Positions 1 through 7,861 of a stretch of DNA of 64,000 nucleotides are shown here, piece after piece (the first letter of the stretch is position 1; each line of letters starts with the position of its first letter). Location of the stretch: the NCBI GenBank assembly GCA_028065135.1, contig JAPTWR010000114.1, forward strand, positions 17,603 through 81,602, in the 5' to 3' direction. This stretch comes from Acidithiobacillus sp. (GTDB taxonomy: Bacteria > Pseudomonadota > Gammaproteobacteria > Acidithiobacillales > Acidithiobacillaceae). The notes beneath the pieces are model-generated. The model saw only the letters and a list, made by a program, of their open reading frames with translations, searched no databases and was not told where the DNA came from. The translations under genes were made by a program, and so were the position numbers.

Positions 1-29
1 AAGGGACCATGAAGGCCCCTTGCACTAAC

Positions 30-518
30 TCAGTGGATCTGGTGATGCTGAAATGCTTCATCCGCTGAAGCATTCTTGGCCCGCATGAAAGCGGGCTGTT
101 CGTACTGATCCCAATCAACCACGGGGCTAACCGGAACCGCAGGGGTCGCTGCGGCCTTCGCCTGTGCGACCTTGTTGGTGCGGTAGACCTGGTACTTGCC
201 TACTGCAGCCTTACCGCCAGCCTTGCTCACCATGAGGGTGAACCGACTGACTTTCCTGATTCCCGCCCAGAGGCGGGGTGCGGTCCACTTGATCCCCCTG
301 AAGAGAAGGACGGTGGACTTGTGCATAAGCCCTGGACCTTTGGGGGTCGCGGGCACCGCCGCGACCGGAGCGGTGACTTGCTCAGCCACCCTTGCATGCC
401 GCTTTTCAGCGAGCAAGGTGGCGCGGGTTGCCCGCGTATGAGACCGCCAAGCGAGACCAGCGGGTATCCAAAAGCCGAATGACGCAATGGTCATGAATAC
501 GTCTGGTTTTGTCCACAT
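30..518 (-). CDS. Small membrane protein of unknown function
   Basis: This encodes 162 residues. I chose the ATG at 518 because an AAAAGGAG ribosome-binding site lies just before it, whereas the longer frame reads through the upstream palindromes. A hydrophobic segment sits near residues 8-23 (VFMTIASFGFWIPAGLAW). Basic and Ala/Pro-rich stretches follow, and a second weakly hydrophobic patch lies near residues 65-75. I recognise no family. The gene is divergent from the AAA ATPase gene and the two share a promoter region with tandem palindromes. The function is unknown. That it is a real gene rests on the strong ribosome-binding site and the TM segment. Confidence 0.6.
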   Translation of the reverse strand: MWTKPDVFMTIASFGFWIPAGLAWRSHTRATRATLLAEKRHARVAEQVTAPVAAVPATPKGPGLMHKSTVLLFRGIKWTAPRLWAGIRKVSRFTLMVSKAGGKAAVGKYQVYRTNKVAQAKAAATPAVPVSPVVDWDQYEQPAFMRAKNASADEAFQHHQIH

Positions 519-559
519 GGTATTTCTCCTTTTCCGGATAAAGGTCGGGAGATCCACCA

Positions 560-700
560 CCCATATGGGAGGATGAATCTCCCATATGGGAACTACATGA
601 ACGACGGTAGCTAGCCGTCGTGATATTCTGGCTGTAATGCCGCCAGTGGTCATCACCGAAGAAAGTCGATGCGCTTTGAGACTTGATCATGACACGTGTC
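560..700. promoter_or_regulatory. Divergent promoter region with several palindromes
   Basis: CCCATATGGG occurs twice, at 560-569 and 581-590, with centres 21 bp apart (two helical turns). A further inverted repeat, ACGACGG-7 nt-CCGTCGT, lies at 601-621, and a perfect GACACGTGTC lies at 691-700. All sit between the divergent genes starting at 518 (minus) and 779 (plus). This is the layout expected of operator sites for a dimeric repressor. The repressor itself is not identified. Confidence 0.55.
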
Positions 701-778
701 GTACCACTGAAAATTGCCAAGAACACAAATTTTCATGGCATAATAATTGTGTAAAATAACCTCGTGTGGAGGACTGTG

Positions 779-3445
779 GTGGACGAAGACCTCAAGCAAT
801 TGACGGAAGGCAAGTCGGACGGCGAGTGCGCGATCATCTGCGCGTCGTGTCTGGAAAAGACTTTGGAAAGCGTCTACGGCGCAAGCGGACCTGGGTTAGG
901 TCAAAAGGCTTCCACCGTGGCAAAGCGATTGCCGGCCGGGATGGACGATAAGCTCCGGCGTATAGCTGGTATACGGAACAGTGCCGCGCACGACCCGCTG
1001 GCGTTTTCGTTGCGGAACCGCCCCGCATTTGTGGCCGAGTGCTCCAGGCTTCTCGACGTGCTGGGCGGGGAGGGGATCAAACGGCAGTCGCAGCAGCCGA
1101 CGTCAGGACCATCGGTGGCATTCGCCTGGGAAGGTTTGGCGGTCAAGGTGATCTTCGCCATAGCGCTGGCAGGTAATGGGATGCTGTGGTTGCAGTTATT
1201 TGCCAACGAGAAAACGGCGCTGGTCAAACCCTCTCTGCATGTGCTCGGGTTGTCGTTATTATTGACCGTCATTGGTATCTTTTTTGCCATGATGACAGCG
1301 GCAGTCATGCGTTATCTGGGATCCAGTGATCACTCCGTGATGTGGCATGCTTTTCACCACGGTGGGCGGCTACATATTCTGGTTGGGGTATTTTTGGCCT
1401 ATTTTGTATTTTCGTGGTATGTGTGTGCGCCGTTGGTCATGGGGCTGTTTACGGCGCTCTCCATTCAGAGCGTGTATGTGGGCACGCCGCTTTCGGCCTT
1501 TGCCATTACCTTGTTGCTGCTCATGCGTGGACGATGGGCACAGGCGGCGACATCGTGGCGTGCGGTATTGACTCTTGTTCCACTGGTGACTTTATTGGTT
1601 TATGCAGTTCAGCTTTATTTGAAGGGCAATATGGTCGGTGCGGCCATACCGTTAATTAGTCTTGCCATGGCCTTCTCGCCGCTGGCCTATATCACGCTCA
1701 GCGAACGTTGGAAAAGTGTTGAAGATTTCTTTTATGCCTTGTTGCTGTTTGGCGGGGCCGGCGCTAGCAGTATCGTGTTTATGCCGTACATATTGCCTGC
1801 AACAACAATGTCTGCCCACCCACTACGAGCGTTGGAAATCTTTGTTCCGGCGTTACTGATAATCGCCGCAGTTCTGTTCATCATGTCGTTCCTGTTTTCC
1901 TTGCCGTTCCGTCAGAAGTTTGTCAAGGCTCAAGTTGGCGCTTCCGGAAATGCGGTAACGGCCGACCCTGAATTCATTGACCAGTTCACCAGCCAAAAGA
2001 GTATGGTGAACTTCTCACGGATAGCGGGCATGACTGCGATGAAGGAAAAATTGCTGACTGCGGCGAAAGAAGCGAAAACGGGGGGGCGCAATGGGATATT
2101 GCTCTATGGAGAGCCAGGTAACGGTAAGACTCTCTTCGCTGAGGCATTGGCGGGTGAAATTGGGTTGCCTCTGGTCAAGGTGTCCATCGCGCAGATCAAG
2201 AGCCGATGGGTTGGGGAAACCACCCAGAAGCTGATGGGCGCGTTCGCCTTTGCGAAACGAAAGCCGTGCGTATTGTTTTTCGACGAGATCGAGGCGATCG
2301 TTCCGCCGCGGGACCGGATATCCGACCCTAGTTCGGAAGACGCAAAAATTACGGCCGCGTTCCTGACCGCATTGGACGATCTGCGGGCAACCACGAAAGT
2401 AGTGATCCTGGCTGCCACCAATTATCTGGACAGAGTGGACCCCGCAGGCATTCGGGAGGGGCGTTTCGACTGGAAGATAGAAGTGCCGGCACCAGATCAG
2501 GAAGCGCGGCGGCATATCCTGTCGAGCGGCCTGCGCAGCGAGACAATCGGGTTATCGGTCCTCGATGCTGCGGCAAAGCGGTTGCGCGGGTACAGTGCCG
2601 CCAAGGTTCGGGCAGTCAGCGAGGAAGTGGCCAGAAACACGGATGGCGGGCAAGAACTCACGCTGGAAAGCTTTATTCTGGCACAGAAAGCGCTGACCGG
2701 ATCATCAGGGCACGGGGTCGGGGAGGACGCCCCTGGTTTGGACGATTTGGTGCTTCAGGAATCGGTTCGGGTGCATCTGCGTTCGCTCATGGGACGCATG
2801 CTGGACCCAGTTGGGGCACAAGAGAAGGGGGCTACCGTGCCGTCTGGGGTGATCTTCTACGGGGACCCGGGCAACGGCAAGACCATGGCGGCCCGTGCCT
2901 TGGCTAAAGAAAGCGGCTGGAGCTTTCTGAACGTCACCGGTGCGGATGTCGCTAAAGAGGATGGCGTCAAGAACCTGTTGAAGCGCGCGAACGAGATCCG
3001 GCCTTGCATCATATTCCTGGATGAGGCTGACGGAGTTCTGGCCAACCGGGATTCCTGGCAAGCCCGGGCGGACACTATCAACGGTCTGCTGACGGCAATG
3101 GATGGCTCCGGCGGGCGGATGAGCGATATTCTTTGGGTCGCCGCGACTAACCGTATCGAGGCGATAGATCCCGCCATGTTGCGGGGTGGACGATTCAGCG
3201 AGAAGATTCGTTTTCCCAACCCGGACAAGGACATGATGGCGTCCGCCGTCAAGGTTTGGCTGGATGCGCTGAAGCTTCCGATAGCCTGCACGGTGCAGGA
3301 GGTGGCTGACGCATTGGCCGGATTGTCTTTCGCCTCTGCGCGCGAAGTTATACAGGGTGCGGTGAATCATGTGGTTGGTACCGATGGTGAAGCGCTGGCG
3401 GTTGCAGACATTGTCCTGGCCAAGGAATTGAATGAGGTGTCGTAA
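779..3445 (+). CDS. HEPN-like / transmembrane / double AAA ATPase
   Basis: This encodes 888 residues from the GTG at 779, which is preceded at good spacing by GGAGG; upstream GTGs at 764 and 776 are possible. The N-terminal ~100 residues contain R66-NSAA-H71, which fits the Rx4-6H motif of HEPN-type domains, in an all-helical context. Several hydrophobic segments follow (about residues 120-380). Two AAA+ modules come next: Walker A GEPGNGKT at 444-451 with FFDEIEAI as Walker B, and GDPGNGKT at 695-702 with FLDEADGV. Each is followed by a GRF arginine-finger-type segment. The arrangement resembles Cdc48/FtsH-like remodelling ATPases anchored in the membrane. It is followed at 144 bp by a NERD protein. 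A role in defence or in remodelling a membrane complex is inference. Confidence 0.75.
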   Translation: MDEDLKQLTEGKSDGECAIICASCLEKTLESVYGASGPGLGQKASTVAKRLPAGMDDKLRRIAGIRNSAAHDPLAFSLRNRPAFVAECSRLLDVLGGEGIKRQSQQPTSGPSVAFAWEGLAVKVIFAIALAGNGMLWLQLFANEKTALVKPSLHVLGLSLLLTVIGIFFAMMTAAVMRYLGSSDHSVMWHAFHHGGRLHILVGVFLAYFVFSWYVCAPLVMGLFTALSIQSVYVGTPLSAFAITLLLLMRGRWAQAATSWRAVLTLVPLVTLLVYAVQLYLKGNMVGAAIPLISLAMAFSPLAYITLSERWKSVEDFFYALLLFGGAGASSIVFMPYILPATTMSAHPLRALEIFVPALLIIAAVLFIMSFLFSLPFRQKFVKAQVGASGNAVTADPEFIDQFTSQKSMVNFSRIAGMTAMKEKLLTAAKEAKTGGRNGILLYGEPGNGKTLFAEALAGEIGLPLVKVSIAQIKSRWVGETTQKLMGAFAFAKRKPCVLFFDEIEAIVPPRDRISDPSSEDAKITAAFLTALDDLRATTKVVILAATNYLDRVDPAGIREGRFDWKIEVPAPDQEARRHILSSGLRSETIGLSVLDAAAKRLRGYSAAKVRAVSEEVARNTDGGQELTLESFILAQKALTGSSGHGVGEDAPGLDDLVLQESVRVHLRSLMGRMLDPVGAQEKGATVPSGVIFYGDPGNGKTMAARALAKESGWSFLNVTGADVAKEDGVKNLLKRANEIRPCIIFLDEADGVLANRDSWQARADTINGLLTAMDGSGGRMSDILWVAATNRIEAIDPAMLRGGRFSEKIRFPNPDKDMMASAVKVWLDALKLPIACTVQEVADALAGLSFASAREVIQGAVNHVVGTDGEALAVADIVLAKELNEVS

Positions 3446-3588
3446 CAGAAAGGTTTGCGCTCCTCGGTCGATTACGAAGGTGTTTTACGTCAGATTATTA
3501 AATAATGGCGTACTTATGTTTCATATTGTCGGCCAGGATAAAACGCTGCTACTATCACTCCTGCAAAATTTCATGGCGGGAGGCATCA

Positions 3589-5172
3589 ATGTCAACGGTA
3601 GGCGAAGCCGTGATCATGCAACTGGTTCCTTTGCTGGTCATCGCACTGGTTGTGTACTTGGCGGTTCGTAGGCGAGGAAGCCGTACCAGGTTCATTGACA
3701 ACAAGAACGCCGACACTACGGATTCCACTGGCGAATACGGACCTGATCAACGCGAGAAGAACCGAGTTGGAATGGGCTCAGAAAAAATTATAATGCTTGT
3801 TTTCAGGATGATTGTTTTCCTGGCGATACCTGTAGAAATTGTGTTTAGTGTAAAAAATATAAATGATATTGCGCAAATTTTTCCAGCGTCTATTTTTATC
3901 TTTTTCTGGTGCATGTGCTTTCTCGGCCTGAAGCAAATTAAGGAATGGATATCCAAAACACCGGATAAGGTGGCCTTCCTATTCAATGTGAACACATTCG
4001 TCGGTTTCCTGGTCGCGTTGTTTTTTGGGCCATTAATACTGTTCATCTTTGGTGTGCAACGAGCGTTGTCAAAGCTATGGAACAGTGTGGCCCCGCCTGG
4101 CCGCACACGGTTGCGCGCGGCGAGGATCCGCCCAGCGCAAGTGGATTGGCCTGCTATCTCTGACATCCCTTTACATGACTTGAGATCCAGGATTCAGCAT
4201 TGGTTGATGCTGGTGAAAACAAAACAGGTCCAGGAGGACGGGGTCAAAAAAGCCGGTGAGGAAGGCGAGCGTAAAGTTCTGGCGCTCATGGACGGGCATC
4301 GAGGGTTGAAGGATGCGCATCTTTTTGCCGGTCGCAGGGTTCCAAAAACAAAAGACCATCCGTTGATTCCAAGCCGTCGTAGTGAGATTGACCTTATCAT
4401 TCTCACTCCAAAGGCTGTTCATGTGATCGAGGTGAAAAACTGGTCTGGGGAGGTTTGGGAGGATGAAGAAAATCCTCGGCAATGGTTCCGTCGCAGGCGC
4501 AATAGGGATGCTGAAACCATCCACAGTGTGGTTGATGTTAATCGTGCCAAGGCATGGTCCTTATGCAATTACCTGAAAAGCAATGGGGTTACTGTCGTTG
4601 CTGAACACATTCATAGCCATATTTTCTTCACAAACCCCAACTTGAAAATGGACATAGTCATTGAGAATATGCCTGATGTAGTGACGGTTCATCATATTGG
4701 TGGGTTCTTATCCGGCACTGGGACGAAAACGCTGGATCGCATAATTCTTCTTATGGCGAAACTGGTTCTCGATAAAGAAAACTCTGACTTGGTTCAGCAG
4801 GGTCTTGCCGGCGCCATGCCACAATCCATGTACGACCAGATCCTTACGGAACTCGACCAACTTCACACGTGGGATCGGTTGCACCTTCATGGTGGCGCGA
4901 TAGAAACTGGTGATTTTCTGTGGGCGAAGAGCCACGGGCAGACTCTAAAGACGGACGACCTTCATCCCGGAGAGCAGATCAGAATACAGTGGCAGCGTGG
5001 ACGTATTTTGTCGCTTTTGAAAGCGGTTATGGGGAAGCATCTTGGCCATATCATTACCGCCAACCAAAAGATTGGCGTGGACATGCAAGGCCATGTGCTT
5101 TTCCATTTCGCAGGACAGCCGGAGCCTGCCATGGTTCATGTGACTTCTGTGGATATCATTGAGAGGGGATGA
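3589..5172 (+). CDS. Membrane-anchored NERD (nuclease-related) domain protein
   Basis: This encodes 527 residues. The ATG at 3589 follows GGGAGG. Hydrophobic segments lie near residues 9-26, 68-86, 96-113 and 128-155, then a cytoplasmic part. The NERD core runs about residues 225-300. It has an early Glu (EEGERKVLALM), an Asp in SEIDLIIL (about 267) and E281-V-K283 in HVIEVKNWSG, the PD-(D/E)XK-like triad of this family. About 170 further C-terminal residues are unassigned. NERD domains are found in plasmid and defence-linked proteins and are related to endonucleases; activity here is not shown. It follows the HEPN/AAA gene on the same strand and the two may act together. Confidence 0.7.
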   Translation: MSTVGEAVIMQLVPLLVIALVVYLAVRRRGSRTRFIDNKNADTTDSTGEYGPDQREKNRVGMGSEKIIMLVFRMIVFLAIPVEIVFSVKNINDIAQIFPASIFIFFWCMCFLGLKQIKEWISKTPDKVAFLFNVNTFVGFLVALFFGPLILFIFGVQRALSKLWNSVAPPGRTRLRAARIRPAQVDWPAISDIPLHDLRSRIQHWLMLVKTKQVQEDGVKKAGEEGERKVLALMDGHRGLKDAHLFAGRRVPKTKDHPLIPSRRSEIDLIILTPKAVHVIEVKNWSGEVWEDEENPRQWFRRRRNRDAETIHSVVDVNRAKAWSLCNYLKSNGVTVVAEHIHSHIFFTNPNLKMDIVIENMPDVVTVHHIGGFLSGTGTKTLDRIILLMAKLVLDKENSDLVQQGLAGAMPQSMYDQILTELDQLHTWDRLHLHGGAIETGDFLWAKSHGQTLKTDDLHPGEQIRIQWQRGRILSLLKAVMGKHLGHIITANQKIGVDMQGHVLFHFAGQPEPAMVHVTSVDIIERG

Positions 5173-5256
5173 AGGGGGGCGATAAGCGTCCATCCTTGTT
5201 TGTCACAATATGCAAGATCCTAAATGTTTCGAATACGCGTTGTACTGTCACCGTCA

Positions 5257-5265
5257 TGCTATAAT
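5257..5265 (+). promoter_or_regulatory. Extended -10 promoter for the EexN-like gene
   Basis: TGCTATAAT at 5257-5265 is a perfect extended -10 element about 30 bp upstream of the lipoprotein start codon. A weak -35-like TTGTAC lies upstream at short spacing. This fits a sigma-70 promoter that relies on the extended -10. Confidence 0.5.
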
Positions 5266-5296
5266 ATTCATATGATAACCAACTAAGGGGATATTC

Positions 5297-5605
5297 ATGA
5301 ACCGCAAAATGAAAACTGCCGCAACTGTCGCTTTTATGTGTGTTGTCGGCCTACTGACAGGATGTTCGCAAAATGCTGGACCGGAGGGGGTTCACAGTAC
5401 GGCGTGGTACGCAAAAAATACGGCAGCCAGGCATAAAGAACGGGACTGGTGTAAACGGATACCGGTAAAGGACGCTTTGTCCGTTAAGTGGCAGGAAAGT
5501 CCTGCAGGGGTTGCGTGTTGCGAGGCAGGTAATGGTAGTAAAGCTGAGCAATACAATATCAAGCATGGATACGTAACGGCTGGTCAGGATAAATGCCATA
5601 GTTAA
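5297..5605 (+). CDS. EexN-like entry-exclusion lipoprotein
   Basis: This encodes 102 residues. A signal peptide ends in the lipobox LLTGC, so the mature protein should be lipid-anchored. The mature part contains WYAKN, KERDWCKR and ACCEAG, a pattern of short charged segments and spaced cysteines like that of EexN-family plasmid lipoproteins, which block entry of a related plasmid. The start is preceded by AAGGGG. Its place beside the trb genes supports an entry-exclusion role. The family match is from memory of the motif pattern, so another small lipoprotein remains possible. Confidence 0.6.
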   Translation: MNRKMKTAATVAFMCVVGLLTGCSQNAGPEGVHSTAWYAKNTAARHKERDWCKRIPVKDALSVKWQESPAGVACCEAGNGSKAEQYNIKHGYVTAGQDKCHS

Positions 5606-5613
5606 TTATTTTA

Positions 5614-5844
5614 TCAAAAAAAGCTGGCAACACCAAATCCAACAATTGCTGCTATGGCTAGCATAAAGACGGCCACCAACTCAGGCATGTCCTGATTTAG
5701 CGTACCGATATTCCAGACCATCAGCCCAAGAAATGATTTTCCGTCCTTGTCGTCCATGACGGCAAGGCCCCTGGTCTCTTTGGGCATGGATCTACGGATT
5801 TCCAGTTGCGCTAATACCGCATGGACCGAATCGCTCGCGCTCAT
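5614..5844 (-). CDS. Small single-TM protein downstream of trbL
   Basis: This encodes 76 residues. An acidic/polar N-terminal half is followed by one C-terminal TM segment (MPELVAVFMLAIAAIVGFGVASFF). It overlaps the end of trbL by one base, so it is probably translated with the trb operon. I recognise no family. By position it could be an accessory mating-pair protein, such as a TrbK-like or VirB7-like small subunit, but it has no lipobox. Confidence 0.5.
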   Translation of the reverse strand: MSASDSVHAVLAQLEIRRSMPKETRGLAVMDDKDGKSFLGLMVWNIGTLNQDMPELVAVFMLAIAAIVGFGVASFF

Positions 5845-6992
5845 TAGGCTAACCCCTTTGTTCCTACCTTTTTCGCTATTTTGGCCGCGCCTCCGCCTGC
5901 ATCCAATCCTGACAAGTTGACACTGCCGGCCATGGCATGCGCGAAAGACGGAACCATAAACATGGCCATCACCCCGACAAATTCAAACATCAATAATTCG
6001 TACGCCATGCCTATGTTGACTTTCTGCCCCTGGAGGGTTGTTCCCATCACCACCATGTTGTTGGCGAAAGTGAGCATGCCCGTGCCGATCAACGAGGCAA
6101 CTACCACAGCGGCCAGATAATAAATACCGCTCATGATCAGAAACTTCAGCCATCCTTCAAAAAGAAATCTGGTAATTGGTAAAACCAGAAACGGAATAAA
6201 AACTGGCCCCACCGCAATGGCAACAGCAATCACAATCTGAAACGTGATGAACAGCATGCCGAACAAAAAAGCGATAATCATCATCATTAAAATCATCGGG
6301 ACGATAATCCCGACATTCTGGAAGGCTCTGTACAGAGTAGTGAAAAACAGGACAATATTATGAGGTATTTCAGTTGGTCCTGAGAGAAAGTGAGGATTAA
6401 GCGAATGGATTAGTGCACTTTCTATGCTCCCAAGGGTTGAAAACATCTGATAAACCACACTGAAACCGCTGCCCGGAGTTGTACCGGTGAGCACTCCTGC
6501 GGAATAAATAAATCCATCCACCACGTCACCAGAAAATGCAGAGTAATATTCAAGCATGGCTAGTGTTATGCCGATGTATATCACCAGGATGAATATAGGA
6601 CGCAGGCCCATATGCCAGACGTCGGCCTGAGAAAGCATGATCATGATTCCCAGCCAGGTGAAGCCGAGCCCACCTAATATACCTGTAAGTACTTCAGCAT
6701 CAGGGACGAAGCGGTCCGCCATAGTGACGCCGGTCTGCTGCATCACGTGGATTATGGAAGCGTATTTTGTGTAATTGATCGGGTGGTTATTATTACCCAC
6801 AATAATATCACCCGTGGCTGTATTTGCTGTCGGCGGTGCGTTTTGAATGTTGACTTGTAGCTGTACAGCTTGCGGATTTTGTCCGGTTACAGGTCCGGTA
6901 ACAGGGGCAGCTTTAGCTGTCCCGATACATATTGATACGAAAACCAGTAGAACTAAGACCGTCGTTTTAAGGTACGTGTTGATTATGGACAT
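5844..6992 (-). CDS. trbL: TrbL/VirB6-like inner-membrane conjugation protein
   Basis: This encodes 382 residues from the ATG at 6992 (GGGGGAAC upstream), overlapping trbJ by 10 bp. An N-terminal signal-like segment ends near TAKAAP. The first ~120 residues are then polar, and five or more long TM segments follow, including the dense hydrophobic stretch around IVPMILMMMIIAFLFGMLF. TrbL/VirB6 is the polytopic channel-base component of type IV secretion and spans the inner membrane. The identification rests on topology and on the trbB-C-D-E-J-L order. Confidence 0.75.
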   Translation of the reverse strand: MSIINTYLKTTVLVLLVFVSICIGTAKAAPVTGPVTGQNPQAVQLQVNIQNAPPTANTATGDIIVGNNNHPINYTKYASIIHVMQQTGVTMADRFVPDAEVLTGILGGLGFTWLGIMIMLSQADVWHMGLRPIFILVIYIGITLAMLEYYSAFSGDVVDGFIYSAGVLTGTTPGSGFSVVYQMFSTLGSIESALIHSLNPHFLSGPTEIPHNIVLFFTTLYRAFQNVGIIVPMILMMMIIAFLFGMLFITFQIVIAVAIAVGPVFIPFLVLPITRFLFEGWLKFLIMSGIYYLAAVVVASLIGTGMLTFANNMVVMGTTLQGQKVNIGMAYELLMFEFVGVMAMFMVPSFAHAMAGSVNLSGLDAGGGAAKIAKKVGTKGLA

Positions 6993-7861
6993 GTGAACAG
7001 CGTTCCCCCGTGCATGATGCATGACTGCTGCGATTGAATATTTGCGTCTGCTTGTTGGGCATCAGACTTTGACTGTGCGTTAGAACTTGCCATACTGGCA
7101 GTGACCTGATCCATATAGTTATTACCAGCCTGTTCTGCATAATTATCTGCGTTGGCGGCAGATATGTTTGTCGCCGTCGCTGTCGCCTTCTGCATCTGCG
7201 CCTGCTGGATATCCGCCAGCATCAACTGGTTTTGTTGTTCCAGGGTGGTCAACTGTGCGGAAAGCTGCTGGAAACCAGCCACATTGCCGGAAATGTTTGG
7301 CATTGTGGCCTGCTGTTGCTGAATGATCGGCGTTTCCTGATCTACGGCCCGCATGGACGCAGCAATAGATCCTATCTGGGCCTGATTTTGCTGTGCCTGA
7401 TAGCCCTGTGATTGATATACGGCGGCTGCATAGTTTTCAGGTGACAGCGCAGAATTGATCATATACATTTGCTGTTGCGCCATGCCGTTCTGAATGTTTG
7501 ACAAATTACCGTACATGTAACGGTACTCGTTCATGAGCCCTGTAGCTTGCTGGTAGTCATACATGGCCTGTTGGTAGGGCATGGTGATACTGGAAATTCC
7601 CTGGGCCGGCATGGATGCCAGATTCTGCAAATCCGCCATGTACTGATTGAGCGTATTGATTCTGGTCTGCACGTCGGCCATGGCGGATGTCACATTTTGA
7701 CTGTACTGCTGCAGTGCGGTGAACTCCTGAACGATTTGTTCAGGAAATGTCGCGCCTCCCGTAAGCGTGCCTGCGCCAGCGGCCGGGATCAAATTGATCC
7801 CGAGCGTCAGCGCCACGGCGGTGGCGACGGATTTAATCGAGTGCGTACGCGGCTTCCACAT
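6983..7861 (-). CDS. trbJ: TrbJ/VirB5-like periplasmic conjugation protein
   Basis: This encodes 292 residues. The ATG at 7861 has a GGAAGG site upstream and lies inside the end of trbE. A signal peptide (SVATAVALTLGINLIPAAGAG) is followed by Gln/Ala-rich helical, coiled-coil-prone sequence with FPEQIVQEFTALQQYSQN near the mature N-terminus, the usual opening of TrbJ proteins. A Cys pair lies at the C-terminus (CIMHGGTLFTCP). VirB5/TrbJ proteins act at the pilus tip. One copy of the dispersed GGGATC palindrome lies inside the signal-peptide codons (7784-7802). Confidence 0.75.
   Translation of the reverse strand: MWKPRTHSIKSVATAVALTLGINLIPAAGAGTLTGGATFPEQIVQEFTALQQYSQNVTSAMADVQTRINTLNQYMADLQNLASMPAQGISSITMPYQQAMYDYQQATGLMNEYRYMYGNLSNIQNGMAQQQMYMINSALSPENYAAAVYQSQGYQAQQNQAQIGSIAASMRAVDQETPIIQQQQATMPNISGNVAGFQQLSAQLTTLEQQNQLMLADIQQAQMQKATATATNISAANADNYAEQAGNNYMDQVTASMASSNAQSKSDAQQADANIQSQQSCIMHGGTLFTCP
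7784..7802. repeat. Dispersed 19-bp palindrome, copy 1
   Basis: CGGGATCAAATTGATCCCG is perfect apart from the central base. It lies inside trbJ. Further copies lie at 13967, 14570 and 38020. Confidence 0.7.
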
